Positions 1 through 7,316 of a stretch of DNA of 27,676 nt are shown here, one piece after another. The notes under the pieces are model-generated. The model saw nothing but the letters and a program-made list of their open reading frames with translations, was not told the origin of the DNA and did no database searches. The position numbers were made by a program, and so were the translations under genes. The stretch spans positions 1-27,676 of the forward strand of contig DWXJ01000017.1 in NCBI GenBank assembly GCA_019119285.1, read 5' to 3'. The DNA is from Merdimonas faecigallinarum. GTDB taxonomy: Bacteria; Bacillota; Clostridia; Lachnospirales; Lachnospiraceae. Numbering within the stretch: position 1 is the first letter of the stretch; every line of letters begins with the position of its first letter.

Positions 1-1078
1 TACCATATACCAGAGAATATGCGAACTGGCTTAACTCTGCTCCTGTGTATCCGCCTTCTACTACGTTATAAGACTCCGGCAAAGCACGTGTGGTCACGAT
101 AACCAGAGCTGTCATGGTCAGTACGATAAAGGTATCAATGAAGACACCGATCATAGCCGCATGTCCCTGTTCTACCGGATGCGCTACCTTTGCTACCGCA
201 TGCGCGTGAGGTGTGGAACCCATACCTGCTTCGTTAGAGAACAGACCTCTTGCAACACCTTTGGTGATAGCAAGCTTAATGGTTGCGCCCACTGCTCCGC
301 CGGCGATGGAAGCCGGTGCGAACGCGCCTACAAAGATCTCATAGAAAGCCAGCGGGATATTTCTCCAGTTATAGAAGATTACGATCAGAGATCCCAGGAT
401 ATAAAGAGCCGCCATGAAAGGCACCATGGTCTCTGTTACTTTCGCGATACGCTTCATACCGCCGGAGAAGATAAATACGGCAAGTACTGCCACGATCAGT
501 CCCATGATCCACTGCGGGATTCCAAATGCAGTATGGAAGGATGCAGCGATGGAGTTGGACTGTACTGCGTTCCCCATGAATCCAAGAGCAAAGATCAGAA
601 GTACCGCAAAGATACCTGCCAAGATCTTGCCGAAAGTTCCCTTGAACGCACCGCGGATATAATAAACCGGACCTCCGGTTACGATCCCGTCGTCTCCGAT
701 CTTCTTATATCTCTGTGCCATCAGAGCCTCGGAATAAATGGTAGCCATTCCCAGGAAGGCAGCAACCCACATCCAGAAGATCGCGCCTGGTCCGCCGATG
801 GCGATGGCTGTAGCCGCGCCTGCGATATTACCGGTACCAACCTGTGCCGCAATGGCAGTTGCCAGAGCCTGGAAAGAACTCATACCGTCATTTCCGGCCT
901 CGCCCTTCTTGCTGAACAGTCCGCCGAACACCTGCTTGATGCCCCGCTTAAATCCGCGTACCTGGATAAATCCTGTACGGAAGCTGAACCAGATACCGGC
1001 TGCTGCAAGCGCAATGATCAGTACAATGTTCGACATGTAGTTCTGGATCGTCAGTACGATGTTGTTTAATGTTTCCAA
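1..1078 (-). CDS. Sodium:alanine/glycine symporter (AGCS family), 3' end outside window
   Basis: An integral membrane protein expected to import alanine or glycine together with sodium. The reading frame is open for 359 codons from 1078 to the window edge, so roughly the last 100 residues are missing (family members are usually 450-500 aa). Two family signatures are visible: GTGNIAG followed by GGPGAIFWMW at residues 81-104, and SNEAGMGSTPHAH at 281-293. Hydrophobic segments alternate throughout. No ATG gives a full-length N-terminus. The start chosen is TTG at 1078, eight bases after a GGGAG ribosome binding site; the ATG inside that site is out of frame and soon meets a stop. The gene has its own promoter and lies downstream of purB, separated by a terminator. 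Family assignment is firm; the exact substrate is not visible. Confidence 0.93.
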   Translation of the reverse strand, partial: METLNNIVLTIQNYMSNIVLIIALAAAGIWFSFRTGFIQVRGFKRGIKQVFGGLFSKKGEAGNDGMSSFQALATAIAAQVGTGNIAGAATAIAIGGPGAIFWMWVAAFLGMATIYSEALMAQRYKKIGDDGIVTGGPVYYIRGAFKGTFGKILAGIFAVLLIFALGFMGNAVQSNSIAASFHTAFGIPQWIMGLIVAVLAVFIFSGGMKRIAKVTETMVPFMAALYILGSLIVIFYNWRNIPLAFYEIFVGAFAPASIAGGAVGATIKLAITKGVARGLFSNEAGMGSTPHAHAVAKVAHPVEQGHAAMIGVFIDTFIVLTMTALVIVTTRALPESYNVVEGGYTGAELSQFAYSLVYG

Positions 1079-1085
1079 AAAATCA

Positions 1086-1094
1086 TCTCCCTTT
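1086..1094 (-). promoter_or_regulatory. Ribosome binding site fixing the TTG start of the symporter
   Basis: The minus strand reads AAAGGGAGA, eight bases before the TTG at 1078. No in-frame ATG lies upstream, so this site supports a TTG initiation codon. Confidence 0.6.
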
Positions 1095-1111
1095 CTCTCT
1101 AGATAAAATCA

Positions 1112-1130
1112 TAGATACCATACATATCTA
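1112..1130 (-). other. Small stem-loop in the symporter 5' leader
   Basis: TAGATA and TATCTA arms (6 bp) enclose a seven-base loop in the roughly 60-base leader between the predicted transcription start and the symporter. It is weak and AT-rich, and no known riboswitch is recognisable. It may have no role. Confidence 0.25.
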
Positions 1131-1144
1131 TATTTACTTCGTCT

Positions 1145-1173
1145 ATCATACCACTTTGACATTTTTTTCTCAA
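1145..1173 (-). promoter_or_regulatory. Sigma-A promoter of the AGCS symporter gene
   Basis: On the minus strand a -35 box TTGAGA (1168-1173) is separated by 17 bases from a -10 box TATGAT (1145-1150). Both differ from consensus by one base. Transcription would start near 1138, giving a leader of about 60 bases. Confidence 0.8.
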
Positions 1174-1175
1174 TC

Positions 1176-1189
1176 AAACTTTGAAGTTT
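1176..1189 (-). promoter_or_regulatory. Short palindrome directly upstream of the symporter -35 box
   Basis: AAACTT and AAGTTT arms flank a two-base centre, ending three bases before the -35 box at 1168-1173, within AT-rich DNA. The position suits an operator or an UP-element-like A/T tract. It matches no operator that I can name. Confidence 0.3.
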
Positions 1190-1235
1190 TGAAAAAATTT
1201 CGTCATTTTTCCATGCATTTGAATCCATGGGATTC

Positions 1236-1272
1236 AAAAAACGGCGTAACCCCCCGTGGTTACGCCGTTTTT
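1236..1272 (-). terminator. Rho-independent terminator after purB
   Basis: An 11-bp perfect stem (1241-1251 with 1258-1268, ACGGCGTAACC and its complement) has a six-base loop and is flanked by A and T runs, so the minus-strand transcript ends in a U tract. It lies about 110 bases after the purB stop. A second hairpin (1218-1238, arms TTTGAATCC and GGATTCAAA) follows immediately and overlaps its A run. The rest of the purB-symporter gap (to 1376) is AT-rich with no gene visible. Confidence 0.85.
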
Positions 1273-1376
1273 CCCTGTCCCTTTTTTGCAAAAAAAGACT
1301 TGACTTTTTTATTTTTGGTAATATTGCTAAGATTTTGTTTCTTCTTTAGCATTTCCTATACAGGCAGATAATCCTT

Positions 1377-2810
1377 TTATACGTTGATCTCCGCCTTTAC
1401 GCCAAGCAGTTCTTTATTTCTTTCCAGAAGCGGACGGATCACCTGATTCAGGTAATTGGTTACCTGGATCGGCGCGCGTCCCACATATTTTGCCGGGTCC
1501 ATGGTCTTCTTCAGTTCTTCCTCATTCAGATTGAATGCCGGGTCAGCTGCGATCAGATCCAGCAGATTGTTATCCAGTCCTTTTTCTTTTACATTGCGTC
1601 CTGCTTCCATGGAAAGCTCCCGGATCCTCTCATGAAGTTCCTGACGGTCTCCGCCGGCCTTCACTGCATCCATCATGATATTTTCGGTTGCCATAAACGG
1701 AAGTTCGCTCATCAGGCGCTTTTCAATGACTTTGGGATATACCACCAGGCCGTCTACCACATTCAGGCACAGATCCAGGATCCCGTCAATGGCCAGGAAG
1801 CCTTCCGGCACACTCAGCCGTTTGTTGGCGGAATCATCCAGCGTCCGCTCAAACCACTGGGTGGCAGAGGTGATCGCCGGATTCAGCGCGTCGATCATCA
1901 CATATCTGGACAGAGAGGCGATTCTTTCGCTTCTCATGGGATTGCGCTTGTAAGCCATGGCAGAAGAACCGATCTGGGTCTTCTCAAAAGGTTCCTCTAC
2001 TTCTTTCAGATGCTGGAGAAGGCGGATGTCATTGGACATCTTGTGTGCGCTTGCCGCGATCCCGGCCAGCACATTCAGCACACGGGTATCCACTTTTCTG
2101 GAATAGGTCTGCCCGGATACCGGATAACAGGTCGCAAATCCCATCTTCTCCGCGATCATGGGATCGATCTTGTCAATGGTCTCCTGATCCCCGTCAAATA
2201 ATTCCAGGAAGCTTGCCTGGGTTCCGGTGGTTCCCTTGGATCCCAGAAGCTTTAAGGTGCTCTTTACATATTCCAGATCCTCCAGATCCATCTCAAACTC
2301 CTGCAGCCACAGAGTCGCTCTCTTTCCGACTGTCGTTGGCTGCGCAGGCTGAAAATGGGTAAACGCAAGGGTTGGAAGTTCTTTGTACTTCTCTGCGAAA
2401 TCCGCCAGTTCCGCGATCACATTGACCAGTTTCTTTTTTACGATCTCCAGAGCCTCTGCCATCAGGATGATATCGGTATTATCTCCCACATAGCAGGAGG
2501 TAGCTCCCAGGTGGATGATGCCTTTTGCCTTCGGGCACTGCTGACCATAAGCATACACATGGGACATGACATCGTGGCGGACCACCTTTTCTCTTTCCTT
2601 TGCCACGTCATAATTGATGTCTTCCGCATGGGCTTTCAGCTCGTCGATCTGTTCCTGTGTAATAGGGAGTCCCAGCTCTTTTTCTGTTTCCGCCAGGGCG
2701 ATCCACAGCTTTCTCCATGTGCGGAACTTTTTATCCGGTGAAAAAATATACTGCATTTCCTTGCTTGCATAACGCTCGGAAAGCGGGCTCTGATATCTGT
2801 CGTTTGCCAT
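1377..2810 (-). CDS. purB: Adenylosuccinate lyase
   Basis: Cytosolic enzyme of the fumarase/aspartase superfamily. It splits SAICAR to AICAR plus fumarate, and adenylosuccinate to AMP plus fumarate, in purine synthesis. The protein has 477 aa, usual for the longer clostridial form. The superfamily signature SSAMAYKRNPMRSER lies at residues 282-296 on the catalytic loop, and the conserved THFQPAQPTT segment with the proposed catalytic His152 is at 151-160. The frame could open 16 codons earlier, but AAAGGAG lies eight bases before the ATG at 2810, and this start (MANDRYQSPL) matches homologues as I remember them. It stands alone between a hairpin/promoter at 2841-2882 and its terminator at 1236-1272. 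No purine riboswitch is seen in the short leader. Confidence 0.96.
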   Translation of the reverse strand: MANDRYQSPLSERYASKEMQYIFSPDKKFRTWRKLWIALAETEKELGLPITQEQIDELKAHAEDINYDVAKEREKVVRHDVMSHVYAYGQQCPKAKGIIHLGATSCYVGDNTDIILMAEALEIVKKKLVNVIAELADFAEKYKELPTLAFTHFQPAQPTTVGKRATLWLQEFEMDLEDLEYVKSTLKLLGSKGTTGTQASFLELFDGDQETIDKIDPMIAEKMGFATCYPVSGQTYSRKVDTRVLNVLAGIAASAHKMSNDIRLLQHLKEVEEPFEKTQIGSSAMAYKRNPMRSERIASLSRYVMIDALNPAITSATQWFERTLDDSANKRLSVPEGFLAIDGILDLCLNVVDGLVVYPKVIEKRLMSELPFMATENIMMDAVKAGGDRQELHERIRELSMEAGRNVKEKGLDNNLLDLIAADPAFNLNEEELKKTMDPAKYVGRAPIQVTNYLNQVIRPLLERNKELLGVKAEINV

Positions 2811-2840
2811 TTTTTTATCTCCTTTTTCGTTAATAAATCC

Positions 2841-2869
2841 AGTATAATACAAGGCCAAAGGAAAAGCAA
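2841..2869 (-). promoter_or_regulatory. Predicted purB promoter
   Basis: Minus strand -35 TTGCTT (2864-2869), 17-base spacer, -10 TATACT (2841-2846). The -10 is one base off consensus; the -35 is weak. The -35 box sits in the loop and the spacer covers one arm of the hairpin at 2853-2882, so promoter and terminator overlap. Confidence 0.55.
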
Positions 2870-2882
2870 CCTTCCTTTGGCC
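2853..2882 (-). terminator. Hairpin ending the amino acid ABC operon
   Basis: An 11-bp perfect stem (GGCCAAAGGAA, 2872-2882 with 2853-2863) encloses an eight-base loop, 15 bases after the ATPase stop codon. The following minus-strand sequence TTGTATTATAC is T-rich but not a clean T run, so termination may be incomplete and some readthrough into purB is possible. Confidence 0.6.
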
Positions 2883-2897
2883 CTGTCAGGCGATCTG

Positions 2898-3584
2898 TCA
2901 GATATTCTCAAATTTTCCCAGAAATCCGCGAATCCTGGAATTGGAAGAGGCAAACACTTCCTCCGCAGTTCCTTCTAGTTCCACATATCCCTGGTCCATA
3001 AACAGGATGTGATCGGAAACATTTCTGGCAAAACTCATCTCATGCGTCACGATCACCATCGTCATATGTTCTGCCGCCAGGTCCTTGATCACCTTAAGGA
3101 TCTCGCCGGTCAGTTCCGGATCCAGCGCGGATGTGGGCTCGTCAAAGAACAGGATATCCGGATTCATGGCAAGAGCCCTTGCGATAGAGACTCTCTGCTG
3201 CTGTCCTCCGGACAGCTGACAGGGATAAGCGTTCTCCTTATCCGAAAGCCCCATTTTGGCAAGCAGCGCCCTGGCTTCCTGATACACCTCGTCTTTTCTT
3301 CTCTTCTGGACTTTTATCGGCGCGTCCGTCACATTCTTTATAACAGAATAATGGGGAAACAAATTAAAGTTCTGGAACACCAGCCCAAACGTCCCCGTGT
3401 AGCGGATCTCTCCCGAGTCCGGAGTCTCAAGCCCTGTGGCGCACCGCAGAAGCGTGGATTTCCCGGAACCGGAAGGCCCGATGATGCTTAAGACTTCTCC
3501 CTTTTCCACAGTAAGAGAAATATCCCTTAACACCTCCTGGCCGTTAAAACTTTTTTTGATATGCTTCATTTCCAACAGGCTCAT
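2898..3584 (-). CDS. Polar amino acid ABC transporter, ATP-binding subunit
   Basis: Cytoplasmic ATPase that powers the importer encoded with the next two genes. Visible motifs: Walker A GPSGSGKST at residues 36-44, Q-loop VFQNFNLFP near 69-77, signature LSGGQQQ at 124-130, Walker B ILFFDEP at 144-150, and the switch histidine in VTHEMS at 181. The 228 residues are slightly fewer than the roughly 240 usual for GlnQ-like proteins; the difference falls between Walker A and the Q-loop, where the connecting strands are shortened. The start ATG at 3584 has TAGGAGG six bases upstream, overlapping the permease stop. GlnQ/ArtP/TcyC-like by similarity; the transported amino acid cannot be read from the ATPase. 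Confidence 0.94.
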   Translation of the reverse strand: MSLLEMKHIKKSFNGQEVLRDISLTVEKGEVLSIIGPSGSGKSTLLRCATGLETPDSGEIRYTGTFGLVFQNFNLFPHYSVIKNVTDAPIKVQKRRKDEVYQEARALLAKMGLSDKENAYPCQLSGGQQQRVSIARALAMNPDILFFDEPTSALDPELTGEILKVIKDLAAEHMTMVIVTHEMSFARNVSDHILFMDQGYVELEGTAEEVFASSNSRIRGFLGKFENI

Positions 3585-3594
3585 AGGTTTCCTC

Positions 3595-4245
3595 CTAATG
3601 ATAATAATTCAGCTTCTTTTCGATGCTTTCCATGAAAAAAGCCACAATAAAGTTAAAGATATAATAGAATACTCCGGCAAATACCAGCGGGAGCAGGGAG
3701 GTCTGGGAAGCGCTCAGCGCCTTTGCCACCGTAAACATATCGATCACACCGATGGAAAAGGCAAGGGACGTATCCTTGACCAGCGTGATCGTCTCATTGG
3801 TCACTGCCGGCAGGATCCGTTTGATCACCTGTGGCAGGATAATGCGAAAGAACGTCTGCGCCCGGCTGTATCCCAGTATTTTTGCCGCTTCATACTGCCC
3901 CGGAGACATGGACTCAATGCCTCCCCTGTAGATTTCCGCAAAATAGGCCGCGTAATTCAAAATAAATCCAATGGCTACCGCTGTATTTTTCCACCCCGGA
4001 GAATTGGGGATCCCAAGGCCGTAATAAGGTCCGAAATAAATCGCGATCAGCTGCAGCATCAGCGGCGTGCCGCGCATCACAGAAATATATACTTTTACAA
4101 TGGTCCGGATCACCGGATTCTTTGACATTCTGCCAAAGGACACCAGAAGTCCCAGAGGAAGAGAAAAGATCAGTGTCACGAGGAAGATCATCACGGACAC
4201 GCCCATTCCTTCCAGGAGCTTCATCAGCATAACTGAAATTGCCAT
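3595..4245 (-). CDS. Polar amino acid ABC transporter, permease subunit
   Basis: Membrane subunit of the HisM/GlnP type. The 216 residues carry about five hydrophobic segments, with the conserved N-terminal MRGTPLMLQL stretch (residues 57-66) and the EAA loop QYEAAKILGYSRAQTFFRIILPQ near 117-139 that contacts the ATPase. Only one permease gene is present, so the channel is probably a homodimer. A GAGAGGGAAAG ribosome binding region precedes the ATG. The gene is 10 bases from the ATPase gene, and a strong hairpin (4264-4293) separates it from the upstream binding-protein gene. Confidence 0.94.
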   Translation of the reverse strand: MAISVMLMKLLEGMGVSVMIFLVTLIFSLPLGLLVSFGRMSKNPVIRTIVKVYISVMRGTPLMLQLIAIYFGPYYGLGIPNSPGWKNTAVAIGFILNYAAYFAEIYRGGIESMSPGQYEAAKILGYSRAQTFFRIILPQVIKRILPAVTNETITLVKDTSLAFSIGVIDMFTVAKALSASQTSLLPLVFAGVFYYIFNFIVAFFMESIEKKLNYYH

Positions 4246-4263
4246 ATCTTTCCCTCTCTTCGT

Positions 4264-4293
4264 AAAAAGGGGCTGTCCGGGAAGGACAGCCCC
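4264..4293 (-). terminator. Terminator-like hairpin between binding-protein and permease genes
   Basis: A 10-bp perfect GC-rich stem (GGGGCTGTCC and complement, 4269-4278 with 4284-4293), a five-base loop and a five-U tail on the minus strand (4264-4268). It sits 23 bases after the lipoprotein stop and 18 bases before the permease start. It probably allows partial readthrough and protects the upstream mRNA end, giving more binding protein than permease or ATPase. Confidence 0.8.
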
Positions 4294-4316
4294 TGCTTTT
4301 CATCGTCTGCTTTCGT

Positions 4317-5165
4317 TTATTTCCCGATCGTCGTAATATCCTCGCCAAACCATTTCTCGGAGATCTTCGCCATCGTACCGTCCGCAGCCATCTCCTCCAG
4401 CGTCGCCTGCACCGTATCTCTTAACGCTTCATTGCCTTTTGCAAAACCGATTCCATATTCTTCGGTGGCAATGGATTCATCAAGGATCGTAAAATCTGCG
4501 CCGCGGGATTCAATCTGATAGCTGGCCACCACGATATCCATGGCTACCGCATCCACTGCGCCGCTCTCCAGTTCCATAAATCCGGTATCATAATCCGGGA
4601 TCACCTGCAGCGTCCCAAACGTATCTGCAAGTTCCGGATTGTCATCAAGCGCCGCCTGGGCCGAGGACTCTGTCTGAACGTCCACGATCTTTCCTGCCAG
4701 ATCTTCTTCCGATTCAATGCCGGAATCAGATCTTACCACAAATACCTGCTGGTTATCCAGATAGGGATCAGACCAGGTATACTCATCTTCTCTTCCGTTC
4801 ATGGTAAATCCGTTCCAGATACAGTCGATCTCACCGGAATTTAACGTCGCATCCTTGGTCTCCCATGCAATGGGCTGGGGTACAAACTCCCATCCCTGCC
4901 GTTCACAGACCTCTTTTGCCAGATCCAGGTCGAATCCTGTATATTCGCCGTCATCTCCTACAAAGCCCATGGGCGGGAAGTTCTGATCGAATCCTACGGT
5001 AAAGGTATCCCCTTCCTGCTTTTCTTCAAATGATGCAGTCTCTTCTTTCGATGTATCACCGCCGGTCTCTTCTGCGCCTGTGCTCTCGCTGCCGCCGCCA
5101 CATCCGGCCGCAAGCATTGCTGACGCACTCATCAGGGCAAGGAGCAAAGTTACTCTCTTTTTCAT
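4317..5165 (-). CDS. Amino acid ABC transporter substrate-binding lipoprotein
   Basis: Extracellular receptor of the importer (solute-binding family 3, PBPb fold). The 282-residue protein begins with a lipoprotein signal: KKR, a hydrophobic core, and lipobox LAAGC with the lipidated cysteine at 22. A Gly/Ser/Thr/Glu-rich linker follows to about residue 50, then the binding domain with the family segment GFDQNFPPMGFVGDDGEYTG followed by FDLDLAKEV, and a late IGFAKGNEALRD segment. It is the first gene of the operon, has AAGGAGG eight bases before the ATG, and is read from a promoter embedded in the preceding gene. Ligand not determined; general polar amino acids or cystine are both possible. 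Confidence 0.94.
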   Translation of the reverse strand: MKKRVTLLLALMSASAMLAAGCGGGSESTGAEETGGDTSKEETASFEEKQEGDTFTVGFDQNFPPMGFVGDDGEYTGFDLDLAKEVCERQGWEFVPQPIAWETKDATLNSGEIDCIWNGFTMNGREDEYTWSDPYLDNQQVFVVRSDSGIESEEDLAGKIVDVQTESSAQAALDDNPELADTFGTLQVIPDYDTGFMELESGAVDAVAMDIVVASYQIESRGADFTILDESIATEEYGIGFAKGNEALRDTVQATLEEMAADGTMAKISEKWFGEDITTIGK

Positions 5166-5260
5166 CTCTTCATCCTCCTTGAAATCACGCGCAGCAAGAG
5201 CCGTGTTTTAGGACAGCGCTCTATTAACAATTGACTGCTTTACTACGCTAAATCGTTGTT

Positions 5261-5289
5261 ATCTTAGCATATTCCGGCAGTCTTGTCAA
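5261..5289 (-). promoter_or_regulatory. Sigma-A promoter of the amino acid ABC operon, inside the preceding gene
   Basis: Minus strand -35 TTGACA (perfect, 5284-5289), 17-base spacer, extended -10 TGCTAAGAT with core TAAGAT at 5261-5266. The -35 and spacer are the last codons of the TPR-like gene, and its TAA stop is the first half of the -10 box. The leader to the lipoprotein ATG is about 90 bases. It holds imperfect AGAGC/GCTCT arms (5197-5222) but no riboswitch I recognise. Confidence 0.8.
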
Positions 5290-6046
5290 TCCTCCGGTAT
5301 TCTTTTTCCCATTGTTCCAGCTTTTCCTCCGGAAGATCCGGGTCGATCTCCCGCCTTACTGTCTGCACGCTTTCTCTCACCACCGGGTCCATCGTAAGAT
5401 AAGCCGGATTACCAGACAGCATCTTCACATATTTCTGCTCCGGAAGCGCCCGGCTGCAGCAGTAGAGATAAGCCTTCAGCATATCCGCGTCTTCACAGAT
5501 CGCGTATGCCTGCTCATACATCCTGGCCGCCTCCTCATAGAGGAACAGCCGGCCATAGGCTGCTCCCAGGCAGGCATATACCTTGCCGTAAAAAGTCTTG
5601 TCAACCGAATCGTCCCGCTCGCCATGGATGATCGACTGGTACACAAGCACGGCAGACTCATATTCCTTGCTCTGCATCAGACTGTCCGCTTTGTGTTTTT
5701 TACGCTCCACATCCTTCTGGTTCTGGAGACGCTCCAGGATATTCTGGATCCGGTTGATATCGGACTGGGCATAGATCGTAGACTCTCTTAAAATCGTCAG
5801 GATAAACTGCTCCATGGAGCAGTTCTTCCGCAGCTCTTCCCGCAGATGTTCCGACAATTCTTCCATATCCAGCTCTCTTCCGATCCAGTCGCAAAGCTGC
5901 TGATTGATGATCGTATAGTCGATCAGATACAGGTTGTTGCAGATATAATAACAGAGCTCTTCAATGGTGTAGATCTTCATATGAACCCTGGAAATCACAT
6001 AGGGTTGTCTGGCTCTCTTTTTATGACATAGAATTAAACTGCCCAT
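5264..6046 (-). CDS. Uncharacterised TPR-like protein, third gene of the unknown operon
   Basis: I do not recognise a named family with certainty. The 260-aa protein is soluble, with no signal peptide. Residues 23-90 are helical and contain a motif-like ELCYYICNNLYLID segment. Residues 105-205 look like two to three TPR-type helical hairpins (KADSLMQSKEYESAVLVYQ; LGAAYGRLFLYEEAARMYEQA). The C-terminus is charged. The ATG at 6046 follows AGGAGG by five bases and overlaps the preceding gene by 26 bases, which implies coupled translation. A second ATG at 5980 (MKIYTIEEL) fits the start of the helical domain better but has a poor ribosome binding site. TPR proteins often act as adaptors; with the Hsp70/actin-like neighbour, a co-chaperone-like role is a guess. 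Confidence 0.85.
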   Translation of the reverse strand: MGSLILCHKKRARQPYVISRVHMKIYTIEELCYYICNNLYLIDYTIINQQLCDWIGRELDMEELSEHLREELRKNCSMEQFILTILRESTIYAQSDINRIQNILERLQNQKDVERKKHKADSLMQSKEYESAVLVYQSIIHGERDDSVDKTFYGKVYACLGAAYGRLFLYEEAARMYEQAYAICEDADMLKAYLYCCSRALPEQKYVKMLSGNPAYLTMDPVVRESVQTVRREIDPDLPEEKLEQWEKEYRRIDKTAGIC

Positions 6047-7304
6047 GGATGCCTCCTAATTTTAATATCTTCTCCGTGCAGAAATCCGTGGCAGGGAAAA
6101 ATTCCCCGAATCCCACATCCTTAAATGTGAGCCGGCAGGTTTTCTCATCCAGGAACATCACGTCAATCTGGATCCTGAGAGAATAATCCTTTCTGTCCGG
6201 AAGCCCTTCCAGCGACACCGTTTCTACCTGCAGTTCCTCGCCGGCCAGAGATTCCACATGGATCTCTATATCAGAGGTGTCCTCCAGGATCACCTCCCAC
6301 TGGCCGTCCGCCTCATACCAGTGGGTGCCCCAGGACACAATGGGATGCCATCCTTCCTGTCCCCCCACACGCATACGCAGGCAGATCTGTTCCGTCATTT
6401 TCGTCTCATCCAGGTATACCGGTCCGTCATCCAGCGCAAAGGATCTGCGCATCGATGTATAGCAGGCTCCCTTGCTGTACAGGTTGTTTCCCAGAAACGC
6501 TCTTCTTCCGTTGCACAGAACTTTCAGGGAATTGGGATACCAGTTGTTCTCAAATCCTTCCCCGGTAAGGAATACGGATGAGATTACCTTCTTATCAAAA
6601 ACATTCTGGATAAAAGACTTGAACTGTTCGTCCGCATCCTTGGCCTTATCTACATTCAGCACCGGATAGATGGCTTCCAGCTCCTTCATTTTCGCACTTG
6701 CCACCTCGTCTACCGTTACAAACAGGTCTCTGCCTCTTCCGGTCACCGTGTTCAGTTTCCGGAGCATATAAGCGCGGATCTCCTGCGCGTCGCAGTAAAA
6801 CAGCGCGGCCTCATACTGCCAGAGTTCCTTGGGCTGGTAGAACATATACTGGCAGAAACTTTCCTTATAATCCTGCACATGGATATTCTCTTTGGGGATC
6901 CCGATGTGCCTTCCGATCCCTTTCAGCATCTTTGACACGTCAATGTCCGTGTAGGGAACCGAAAATGTGATCTCTTCGATCTCCTCAAACTCTTCCAGCG
7001 TCAGGCTGATGAACTTGGAAAGAAGCCAGACCGCGTCATGGTCTTTTTCTCCGATATGGATCTTTTCCCGGCGCACAGCCTTCTGATAAAGGTCTGTGAC
7101 CACTTCACCCTCACGGACCACTAAAAGCTTCTTTGCCTCTTTTCCATAGACCCACCGCTCATTATAATACCCCAGCAGCACCGGGATCTGATAATTCTCG
7201 ATCGCCGTCTCCAGTGTCTCCGGTTCTTCTTTTTTCTCATCATAGTAGCTGATCTGACAGTTTTTCTCATTCAGATCATACCCCAGAATACTTCCCCTTT
7301 GCAT
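6021..7304 (-). CDS. Degenerate Hsp70/actin-like protein (DUF5716-like)
   Basis: A 427-aa soluble protein; from memory it resembles the Lachnospiraceae family DUF5716. The opening ILGYDLNEKNCQISYY (residues 5-20) resembles the phosphate-1 strand-turn-strand of Hsp70/actin ATPases. TAIENYQIPVLLGYYNERWVYGKEAKKL recalls the next Hsp70 segment, and VFLTGEGFENNW with AFLGNNLYSKGACY (near 246-283) resembles the adenosine motif. The phosphate-2 region (ALFYCDAQEIRAY) lacks the usual glycines, so ATP hydrolysis may be lost. The C-terminal 140 residues are beta-rich and could parallel a substrate-binding domain. The start is ATG at 7304, eight bases after AGGAGG; a GTG two codons earlier is too close to that site. 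The upstream gene's stop lies in the same ribosome binding site. The fold assignment is inference. Confidence 0.85.
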   Translation of the reverse strand: MQRGSILGYDLNEKNCQISYYDEKKEEPETLETAIENYQIPVLLGYYNERWVYGKEAKKLLVVREGEVVTDLYQKAVRREKIHIGEKDHDAVWLLSKFISLTLEEFEEIEEITFSVPYTDIDVSKMLKGIGRHIGIPKENIHVQDYKESFCQYMFYQPKELWQYEAALFYCDAQEIRAYMLRKLNTVTGRGRDLFVTVDEVASAKMKELEAIYPVLNVDKAKDADEQFKSFIQNVFDKKVISSVFLTGEGFENNWYPNSLKVLCNGRRAFLGNNLYSKGACYTSMRRSFALDDGPVYLDETKMTEQICLRMRVGGQEGWHPIVSWGTHWYEADGQWEVILEDTSDIEIHVESLAGEELQVETVSLEGLPDRKDYSLRIQIDVMFLDEKTCRLTFKDVGFGEFFPATDFCTEKILKLGGIHGQFNSMS

Positions 7305-7316
7305 GAACACGACCTC

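Noticed and set aside
161..1069. Long plus-strand frame of 302 codons
   Set aside because: It lies opposite the symporter gene, whose translation carries clear AGCS signatures across the same bases. The plus frame has no domain sense and many cysteines and histidines typical of a shadow.
1079..1144. Glycine riboswitch before the amino acid symporter
   Set aside because: The leader is only about 60 bases, far too short for a glycine riboswitch, and shows only a weak AT-rich stem.
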